From Clostridia bacterium (GTDB lineage: Bacteria > Bacillota > Clostridia > Oscillospirales > CAG-382), in contig JAGCNA010000025.1 of NCBI GenBank assembly GCA_017646185.1, positions 1 to 5,242 on the forward strand: a stretch of 5,242 nt of DNA, in the 5' to 3' direction. This document shows, piece after piece, positions 1-5,242 of this stretch; position 1 is the stretch's first letter; each line of letters starts with the position of its first letter. Under the pieces are notes generated by a model. It was given only the letters and a program-made list of their open reading frames with translations, had not been told where the DNA came from and did not search any database. The position numbers and the translations under genes are program-made.

Positions 1-9
1 AAAAAGAAA

Positions 10-1506
10 ATGTCCTTCGGTGAGCTTATAAATAGCAAAAAGTTCAGATACGGCTCTCTTTCCGTAGTGTTCACCGCAGTAACTCTGGCGTTTATTATCG
101 GTATAAACCTTATTATCACCGCACTTAACGCAACCCATATTTTTTCCATAGATATGACAGCGGAAGAGTTTTATTCCATTTCCGATACCACCGTGGAATA
201 TCTTGAAGGCTTGGGTGATGATTTCGAGATCACCGTTCACTTCTGCACCGCCCGTGACAGACTTGAGGAATACGAGCAGGGCGGCTACAACTACTTCCGT
301 ATGGTACACGAAACCGTGCTGGCTTTTGCGGAAAAATTCCCCGATAATATCGAGGTTGCGTATTTCGACGTTACTACCGACCCCAAATACGTAAACGATA
401 TCAAGCACTATACCCAGACATCTCTTACCGCCAGCAACATTATCGTTGAAGGTAAATACCATACCCGTGTCCTTAATTTTGACGCATTCTTTATGGTTGC
501 CGAATCCGACGGTTCTTTGTATGCTTACAACGGCGAATCCAAAATGGTTTCCGCCATTACCCAGTGCTCTATCAAGGAGCCTTATTCCGTTCTCTTCACT
601 CAGGGCCACGGTGAAACCGTATCCAAAAACCTTGTTTCTCTGTTTCAGGATGCAGGCTTTGCCACCCAGACCATAGATCTTACCGCCGCTACCGACGAAG
701 AGCTTGAAGAGGCATTCAAAAACGCCCGTATAATGGTTATCTGCGATCCCCAGAAGGACCTTGCGGGTTACGATAAAAACAACCCCAACGCAGACGACGA
801 AACGGATATCATAAACAAATTTTTGGGCGGCAACCGTTCACTTATGGTATTTGTGGATGCTTCCACCCCCGATCTTCCCAACCTGCGTGAATATCTGAGC
901 GAGGTATGGGGCTTGGATTACGAGCCAAACAACATACTTTCCGACCAGACCCACTCCCTTATGCTTAACAAGAACAATATTCTTGCCCAGCCTGCAGGAG
1001 AAACGGGCACTATCGCCGCACAGCTTCACATATCCTTTGCAGACGATACGGATATAAAGACTGTGTTTGACGATACCGTAAAGCTGGTAAACGGCAAGGC
1101 GGCAAACGGCGCATCCGTAGGCTCCTCCTTTACCTCCTTTAACACCGCAACGGATAAAAACGGCGTTTCCGGCGCATTCCCCATATTCTCCATATCCACC
1201 GTTATGGATTATGACGATACCAACGCTGCAAAATATCAGTACGTAACCCTTTGCGGCAGTACCGAATTCGTATCCGATGCAAGCCTTTCCGCCCAGTACG
1301 GCAACCGTGAGGTTATCGAAGCGGCGGCAAGAATGATGTCCACCGAGCGTGTTTCCCCCGATATCGATTATAAGGTATTTGCGGACACAGCCCTTTCCCT
1401 TGAGACCGGCGAAGCAAAAACACTTTCCGTTATAGTTATTGCCGTAGCTCCCCTTATAATTCTGGTACTGGGTGTCGGTGTTTATATTAAGAGGAGACAC
1501 CTGTAA
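10..1506 (+). CDS. GldG-family ABC-transporter auxiliary protein (ABC_transp_aux-like), two membrane anchors
   Basis: Probable extracytoplasmic auxiliary subunit of an ABC-2-type exporter, related to GldG of the Bacteroidetes gliding system; in Firmicutes the substrate is unknown. Visible: a short basic N-terminus, a membrane helix at about residues 17-39, then the family-type motif DMTAEEFYSIS (48-58), which matches the usual 'DLT..k.YSLS' opening of the domain. GHGE lies at 199-202, the usual 'GHGE' turn. A Rossmann-like stretch with ICDPQKDL and a later FLGGNRSLMVFVD follows. A second helix at about 472-493 ends in a basic KRRHL tail. Most of the protein should therefore face outward, with both ends in the cytoplasm. 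Length (498) is typical. The stop codon directly abuts the next ATG. The frame stays open to the left edge (Lys-Lys-Lys before this Met) and no Shine-Dalgarno is visible in the 9 bases available, so the true start may lie upstream. ATPase and permease partners are expected upstream, by analogy only. Confidence 0.85.
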   Translation: MSFGELINSKKFRYGSLSVVFTAVTLAFIIGINLIITALNATHIFSIDMTAEEFYSISDTTVEYLEGLGDDFEITVHFCTARDRLEEYEQGGYNYFRMVHETVLAFAEKFPDNIEVAYFDVTTDPKYVNDIKHYTQTSLTASNIIVEGKYHTRVLNFDAFFMVAESDGSLYAYNGESKMVSAITQCSIKEPYSVLFTQGHGETVSKNLVSLFQDAGFATQTIDLTAATDEELEEAFKNARIMVICDPQKDLAGYDKNNPNADDETDIINKFLGGNRSLMVFVDASTPDLPNLREYLSEVWGLDYEPNNILSDQTHSLMLNKNNILAQPAGETGTIAAQLHISFADDTDIKTVFDDTVKLVNGKAANGASVGSSFTSFNTATDKNGVSGAFPIFSISTVMDYDDTNAAKYQYVTLCGSTEFVSDASLSAQYGNREVIEAAARMMSTERVSPDIDYKVFADTALSLETGEAKTLSVIVIAVAPLIILVLGVGVYIKRRHL

Positions 1507-3972
1507 ATGAAGCGCAACGAAATTATTTATACAGATGCCGAAACCTTTACTCCCGAAGAGGAAAAGGATGAAGGTATAACCGCGGAAAAATCCACCTTTG
1601 CATCGGCAGGGGCGGAAAACGGCAAAAAGAAAAAGACTTCAAATAAGCAGACCTTAACTGTGGTTATCTGCTTGCTTGTTGCCGCCGCACTGCTTATCGG
1701 AGGATATTTTATGTTCCTCCACGAGCCTGCCACCGATATGGAAGAAGACCCCTTTTATCTTCTTACCGCCGAAGGAAAGGACGCTTTGGAGGATATCTCC
1801 GGCACCATTTCCTTTAAGGACGGGGAAGACGCACTGCTTGCGGATAAAACCGGCAGCGTGGTATATAAATTTGCCCTTTCCGTTGCGGAATGCGGCAAAA
1901 TAAAGGTAAAAACCGGTTCCGGCAGCGAATTTTGCACCGTTTCTGCGGAAGGCAGCAGTGTTTCCTTTAAAAAGGAAGAGTTTTTCCGCTTCCTTAAGGA
2001 CGAAACTCCCTATGCTTTTGATGGGGAAAATATGTTTGTAAACTCTTTCCTTTCCCTTTGCGGGGAAGAAAAGATAGAAATTTCTCTCCGTGCAATGAAC
2101 GGATACGATACCGACGGTGACGTGGTAACCTCCACGGGCAAGCCCTTTATGTATCCTTCCATTACCAGAAGCGACGTTTCTTCCATTACCGTTAAAAACA
2201 AAAACACCACCTTTAAGGTGTACAGAGAAAGCAAAACCTCCTCCAATTTCTTTATCGAAGGAGCAGAGGGTGTTCAGCTTAACGCAGAAGCCTTCTCGTA
2301 TCTGGTGGTAAACGCCACCTATACCTGTGCAGAGGGAAAACTGCAAAACCCCAAGGATTTCCCCCAGTACGGACTTGATGGGGACGGCTCCACCGCCAAG
2401 ATAACCATTAAGACCAATCAGGGTGATACCCACGTGCTTATTATAGGGGATAAGGATTCCTCCGGCGCATACCATTATGCCCGTTACGAGGGCAAGCCCC
2501 ACGTGTATATGCTCCTTGCATCCGACGTTGAATCCACCTTTGCCGCAGGAGGCGAAACCTTCCTCACCGCAAATCTGGTTTATGCTATTCCGGATACAAA
2601 CGCTATCTATTCCATAGACAAAATGTCTATGTATTTCCGTGATCTGGATCAGGCGCTTACCATCCGTCTGCGCCGTGCAATGTCCGCTTCCTCCAATATC
2701 GTGCTTTCCAATCAGGAGGCAGACGTGGCAACCCTCCTTTCCGACCTTAAGCGTGCTCCCGCACCTTACTCGGATTGGACAAAGCAAGCCGCCTTTATCG
2801 GTATCGGCTCCAAGGACGAAACCTCCATTCAGATCGCAATTTCGCTTAACCGTGTTGCGGAAAACGGCAAGTACAGCATTAAGCTTCCCTTGGTAAGAGA
2901 CGAAGGCAAGGGCGCATATCTGCCCGAAAGCATTAAGGTATGGATATATACCGACGGTGAAAACTTCAACGAAGTGGAAGCCGTTATGCCCGAAAGTCTG
3001 CAGACCCAAAAGGACGGCACCTACGTTATCCACACCATCTCCTTTGAAAGCGAAAAGCCCGTTCAGTACGTGCGTATCGATTTCGAGGGATACAGCTCCA
3101 AAAAGATGATGGTAACCGATGAGATCCGCGTAATGGCAGACAAGCTGGATGCCAACCCCGCAGATGCGTTTATCGGACTGTGGATGATCACTACCGATGA
3201 TTTTATTCCCGAAAACCGCAATTACGCCTACGTAAACACCACCGCATACGTTGAATATCTTATGTCCGTATGCACTCTGGTAGGTGACGAGGTAGTTAAG
3301 TTCGGTATAAAGGAAATGGACCTTGCGGAATACGGCTTGGGCAAAAACGATAAAGGGGAAGGAACCGACCCTGCTATCACCATTCACTATGTTTACGGCG
3401 GATACACAATGGATATCCTCCTTTCCGACCCGTTGGAGGATGGCTCCCGTTACGCCGCTTCCATGATCACCACCAAGGATAAGGATGGGGAAGACGTTAA
3501 GTTTGTTAACCCCTATATCGCAAAGGTTCATCTCGAGACCGCACCTTGGATGGCTTGGGAACCTCTGGATTTCGTAAGCTCCTCACTTCTTTATATGTAT
3601 ATAGACGACGTTAACGAAATGAAGTTCACCTATGACGGCGAAAGCTATAATTTCGTTATCGGCAAGGACGAAGCAGGTATCGCTCAGTCTGTAACCTGCA
3701 ACGGCAAAGAGCTTAATATGGACGAGTTCAGACAGTTCTATATTAAGGTTATAAACGTTTCCCGCGAAGGTGAATATAAACAAGGGGACGAAACGGGCAG
3801 TGAAATGCTTCGTATCAACCTTGTCAGCGAAACCAAAACCGATGAAATTATATTCTACCGTGTAACCTCCACCAAAGCCTACTATACCATAGACGGTGCA
3901 GGCGGATATTACACGCTGACCTACGAGGTTTCACAGCTTTTGGATAAGCTGGAAGAAATTATAGGTAAATAA
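1507..3972 (+). CDS. Membrane-anchored DUF4340 protein with discoidin-like insert
   Basis: Large extracytoplasmic protein of unknown function, commonly encoded beside GldG-family genes and presumed to act with the same ABC complex. Residues 1-48 are an acidic then lysine-rich cytoplasmic tail (KKKK at 40-43). A single membrane helix spans about 49-71 and no lipobox is seen. Residues 75-215 are a beta-rich region I do not recognise. A DUF4340-like block runs from about 216 to 375, with YGL at 288-290 followed by a beta hairpin and an IGD motif. Residues about 428-545 resemble a discoidin/F5-8C beta-sandwich (SIKVWIYTDGENFNEVE, then VQYVRIDFEG and DEIRVM). A second DUF4340-like block starts near 573, with YGL at 609-611, and runs to the C-terminus, which ends in an amphipathic helix. 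GAGGAG at 1491-1496 lies 10 bases before the ATG inside the previous gene, supporting this start and translational coupling. Domain names come from pattern recognition, not a profile search. Confidence 0.85.
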   Translation: MKRNEIIYTDAETFTPEEEKDEGITAEKSTFASAGAENGKKKKTSNKQTLTVVICLLVAAALLIGGYFMFLHEPATDMEEDPFYLLTAEGKDALEDISGTISFKDGEDALLADKTGSVVYKFALSVAECGKIKVKTGSGSEFCTVSAEGSSVSFKKEEFFRFLKDETPYAFDGENMFVNSFLSLCGEEKIEISLRAMNGYDTDGDVVTSTGKPFMYPSITRSDVSSITVKNKNTTFKVYRESKTSSNFFIEGAEGVQLNAEAFSYLVVNATYTCAEGKLQNPKDFPQYGLDGDGSTAKITIKTNQGDTHVLIIGDKDSSGAYHYARYEGKPHVYMLLASDVESTFAAGGETFLTANLVYAIPDTNAIYSIDKMSMYFRDLDQALTIRLRRAMSASSNIVLSNQEADVATLLSDLKRAPAPYSDWTKQAAFIGIGSKDETSIQIAISLNRVAENGKYSIKLPLVRDEGKGAYLPESIKVWIYTDGENFNEVEAVMPESLQTQKDGTYVIHTISFESEKPVQYVRIDFEGYSSKKMMVTDEIRVMADKLDANPADAFIGLWMITTDDFIPENRNYAYVNTTAYVEYLMSVCTLVGDEVVKFGIKEMDLAEYGLGKNDKGEGTDPAITIHYVYGGYTMDILLSDPLEDGSRYAASMITTKDKDGEDVKFVNPYIAKVHLETAPWMAWEPLDFVSSSLLYMYIDDVNEMKFTYDGESYNFVIGKDEAGIAQSVTCNGKELNMDEFRQFYIKVINVSREGEYKQGDETGSEMLRINLVSETKTDEIIFYRVTSTKAYYTIDGAGGYYTLTYEVSQLLDKLEEIIGK

Positions 3973-3974
3973 CC

Positions 3975-4685
3975 ATGAAAAAGAGTTTTCTGTGCCTTTT
4001 GCTTGCTCTTTCAATGGTTTTGTGCGCCTGCGCAGGCGCAGATGAAACTCATATCACCCCCGTTAACGAAAGCTTTAAGGATCTGAACGTTTTGGATTAC
4101 GGCTTTTCCTTAAGAATAGAGCTGGGCGGAAAAACATGTGTCCTGCTTGCTTCCGGAAACATCTCTATTGATGAAGAGCAAAAGCTTATGACGGGCGAGA
4201 TAGAAGAAACCCTTATGGGCGATAATATCGGTATAATGAAGGTGAAATGGCAAGACGGAGTTATGACCACCGATGATATATCGGAAGAATACTCCTGGGA
4301 GGAAATGAGAGGCTCTCTCATATATGCATCTCCCGTGGTCTTCGGTTCGGAGCAAATAAAATCCACCGAAAAAACCACCACTCTTGCAGGCACACTGTAC
4401 CGCCATTATATTGAGGATAATTCTCAAAGCAAGCTGCTGTATTCGCTGCTCGGCACCGCGCTGCCGGAGGTTTGCGGTGTGGTAAGCGTTGTGGAGGATG
4501 AAACCCGTTTTAAAAATATAATGTGCGAATACACCTTGGATAAAGAAGGCGTCCCTGCAGGATATACCGTTTCGTTTACCGTTGTTTATCAGGATACTCC
4601 CCCTTACGTTCCCGGTGTTAACCAGAATAAGGATAAATACACCGTGGAAGTGGACGTGGAGTTCCGCGCAAATTATAATAACTGA
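3975..4685 (+). CDS. Predicted lipoprotein of unknown function
   Basis: I do not recognise a specific family. The N-terminus is a clear secretion signal: Lys-Lys, a hydrophobic stretch of leucines and alanines, then a lipobox-like Leu16-Cys17-Ala18-Cys19. Cys19 is the likely lipidated residue, giving an outer-face membrane lipoprotein of about 218 residues. Cys at the -2 position is unusual; cleavage by signal peptidase I near Ala22 is an alternative. The mature part is predicted to be mostly beta strands (for example residues 47-66 and the closing YTVEVDVEFRANYNN), a pattern that recalls LolA/LppX-like half-barrel lipoproteins, but this is only an impression. The gene starts 2 bp after the DUF4340 stop with a weak AGG-type ribosome site (3963-3965), so it is very likely translated from the same mRNA and may be a third surface component of that cluster. 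Its last codons also contain a promoter for the downstream gene. Confidence 0.85.
   Translation: MKKSFLCLLLALSMVLCACAGADETHITPVNESFKDLNVLDYGFSLRIELGGKTCVLLASGNISIDEEQKLMTGEIEETLMGDNIGIMKVKWQDGVMTTDDISEEYSWEEMRGSLIYASPVVFGSEQIKSTEKTTTLAGTLYRHYIEDNSQSKLLYSLLGTALPEVCGVVSVVEDETRFKNIMCEYTLDKEGVPAGYTVSFTVVYQDTPPYVPGVNQNKDKYTVEVDVEFRANYNN
4023..4040. repeat. 18-bp perfect palindrome within the lipobox codons
   Basis: The 18 bases TGCGCCTGCGCAGGCGCA read identically on both strands. They occupy exactly codons 17-22 of the lipoprotein gene (Cys-Ala-Cys-Ala-Gly-Ala). The sequence is GC-rich, unlike its surroundings, and could fold into a short strong hairpin in the mRNA. It may be a by-product of repeated Ala/Cys/Gly codons rather than a functional site. 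Confidence 0.6.
4651..4679 (+). promoter_or_regulatory. Predicted sigma-A promoter for the thiT leader, inside the 3' end of the lipoprotein gene
   Basis: A perfect -10 hexamer TATAAT lies at 4674-4679, with TGGACG (4 of 6 matches to TTGACA) at 4651-4656 and the optimal 17-bp spacer. Transcription would start near 4686, just after the lipoprotein stop codon and a few bases before the first riboswitch helix, exactly where a riboswitch promoter is expected. The -10 box is encoded by the last Asn-Tyr-Asn-Asn codons. The call is by consensus match and position only. Confidence 0.65.
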
Positions 4686-4691
4686 ATATCA

Positions 4692-4780
4692 TTTTACGGG
4701 GTGCTGTATAATATATACGGCTGAGAACATACCCGATGAACCTGTCAGATAATACTGTTGAAGGGAGAAGACGTGTAAAA
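4692..4780 (+). ncRNA. TPP riboswitch (THI-box) aptamer
   Basis: Thiamine-pyrophosphate-sensing leader RNA. The conserved landmarks are present in order: GGGGTGC (4698-4704), CTGAGA (4721-4726), ACCC (4731-4734), TGAACCTG (4737-4744), ATAATA (4749-4754) and AAGGGA (4761-4766). Helices drawn by eye: P2 pairs 4699-4702 with 4731-4734; P3 pairs 4703-4708 with 4716-4721 and can extend by two A-T pairs; P4 pairs CCT (4741-4743) with AGG (4762-4764); P5 pairs CAG (4746-4748) with CTG (4755-4757). The closing helix P1 is ambiguous: either TTTT (4692-4695) with AAGA (4768-4771), or TTTTAC (4692-4697) with GTAAAA (4775-4780). The element sits directly upstream of a terminator and thiT, a well-known arrangement in Firmicutes in which bound TPP shuts the gene off. 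The outer limits depend on P1. Confidence 0.96.
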
Positions 4781-4806
4781 GCGTTTGGAAAATGGTAAAA
4801 AATTAT

Positions 4807-4845
4807 CGGCTTGTTCTGTAAAAAAATAGAACAAGCCGTTTTTTT
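4807..4845 (+). terminator. thiT: Rho-independent terminator, expression platform of the TPP riboswitch
   Basis: An 11-bp perfect stem (CGGCTTGTTCT at 4807-4817 with AGAACAAGCCG at 4828-4838) encloses a 10-base A-rich loop and is followed at once by seven T (4839-4845). It lies 27 bases after the aptamer and 36 bases before the thiT start codon, so it most likely stops transcription when TPP is bound. Leaky transcripts from the upstream operon would also end here. Confidence 0.95.
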
Positions 4846-4881
4846 CTCTTAAAAAGCGTAAAACACGTCGTAATTTTAAAA

Positions 4882-5242
4882 ATGAACAAAAAACTTAAAG
4901 AACGCTTATTAATCGTTTGCGAGTGCGGTATAACCGTAGCTCTCGCTCTGGCGCTTTGTCCGCTGGAAATAGATTTCGCTTGGCTTCAGGGCGGCGGGAT
5001 CGACATACTTATGGTGCCTCTGGTAATCCTTGCTTTGCGCCGCGGCGCAGGCTGGGGTATCGCCACGGGAGCCAACTTCGGTATTTTAAAATATCTGCTT
5101 TGGTCTTCCGGCGGATACGGAATACCCTCAATTTTGCTGGATTACGTTCTGGCTTACGCCGCTGTCGGTTGTGCAGGCTTTTTTAAAAAAGGTATATGGG
5201 GCACAGCTTTGGCAACGGGAGTGCGCTTTATCGTGCACTTTA
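4882..5242 (+). CDS. thiT: ThiT, thiamine-binding S component of an ECF transporter (partial, cut at right edge)
   Basis: Integral membrane protein that binds thiamine with high affinity and takes it up together with the shared EcfA/EcfA'/EcfT module, which is not in this window. Only the first 120 residues are present, of roughly 180-200 usual in the family. Visible family features: a first helix at about 10-27, a loop with Trp34, then VPLVILALRRG (about 45-55) matching the 'IPI.LLSLRRG' helix end, a Gly-rich third helix (56-74), and LLDYVLAYAAVGCAGFF (85-101), which matches the 'LEY....LG.AGLF' thiamine-site helix. His119 near the window end matches the family's ligand-site His. From memory of Lactococcus ThiT, the Glu of the Glu-Tyr pair is Asp87 here, while Tyr88 is kept. 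ATG at 4882 is the only reasonable start, but no Shine-Dalgarno precedes it. Expression should be controlled by the TPP riboswitch and terminator just upstream. Confidence 0.93.
   Translation, partial: MNKKLKERLLIVCECGITVALALALCPLEIDFAWLQGGGIDILMVPLVILALRRGAGWGIATGANFGILKYLLWSSGGYGIPSILLDYVLAYAAVGCAGFFKKGIWGTALATGVRFIVHF

Noticed and set aside
838..1500. 220-residue open frame on the minus strand
   Set aside because: It is in antisense codon register with the GldG-family gene, for the same reason, and has no protein-like features.
2613..2631. 8-bp perfect hairpin with 3-base loop (CATAGACA/TGTCTATG)
   Set aside because: It is mid-gene, not followed by a T-run, and within what chance allows for a window of this size.
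1654..3531. 625-residue open frame on the minus strand
   Set aside because: It is in exact antisense register with the DUF4340 gene and exists because that gene avoids TTA, CTA and TCA. Its translation is rich in Gly/Val/Cys/His with no recognisable domain.
4707..4712. Second TATAAT within the riboswitch
   Set aside because: It lies in the P3 hairpin. A transcript from here would lack half the aptamer; the box arises from the A/T-rich helix.
4736..4798. 20-codon open frame within the riboswitch leader
   Set aside because: Its codons are the conserved aptamer bases and no ribosome site precedes it, so a leader peptide is not needed to explain it.
4686..4881. Possible separate small RNA gene or mobile-element remnant in the intergenic region
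   Set aside because: The region is fully explained by the promoter, TPP aptamer and terminator; no terminal repeats or target duplications are seen.
4917..5186. 89-residue + strand frame inside thiT
   Set aside because: It is Arg/Ser-rich out-of-frame translation. The overlapping frame from 4882 encodes a convincing ThiT.

Overview
The window looks like a chromosomal segment of a gut-type Clostridia (Firmicutes) bacterium, probably in or near the Oscillospirales. This rests on moderate GC content, the pairing of a GldG-family protein with a DUF4340 protein, and a TPP-riboswitch-controlled ThiT gene. The taxonomy is inferred from gene content and style only. Everything is on the + strand and coding is dense.

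Region 1 (10-4685) is a tightly packed three-gene operon. It encodes a GldG/ABC_transp_aux-like protein anchored by an N- and a C-terminal membrane helix, an 821-residue DUF4340 protein with one N-terminal membrane anchor and a large extracytoplasmic part, and a small predicted lipoprotein of unknown function. The first two genes abut with no gap and the second and third are 2 bp apart. All three products are predicted to lie mainly outside the membrane. In this family the operon usually starts with an ABC ATPase and an ABC-2 permease. Those would lie left of the window and are not seen. The DUF4340 protein appears to hold two DUF4340-like blocks separated by a discoidin-like beta-sandwich, the most unusual protein architecture here.

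Region 2 (4686-4881) is a 196-bp intergenic leader. No terminator follows the upstream operon. Instead a good sigma-A-type promoter (TGGACG, 17 bp, TATAAT) lies inside the last codons of the lipoprotein gene and would start transcription just before a clear TPP (THI-box) riboswitch. The aptamer is followed by an 11-bp perfect stem and a run of 7 T, a classic expression platform. A possible antiterminator pairing between the aptamer core and the 5' arm of the terminator can be drawn by eye.

Region 3 (4882 to the right edge) is the 5' two-thirds of thiT, the thiamine-binding S component of an ECF transporter, cut by the window end. The logic is familiar: TPP binds the leader RNA, transcription stops early and thiamine uptake falls. 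I see no mobile element, CRISPR array, tRNA or rRNA. The window holds no clear new system. The least described part is the GldG/DUF4340-discoidin/lipoprotein cluster.
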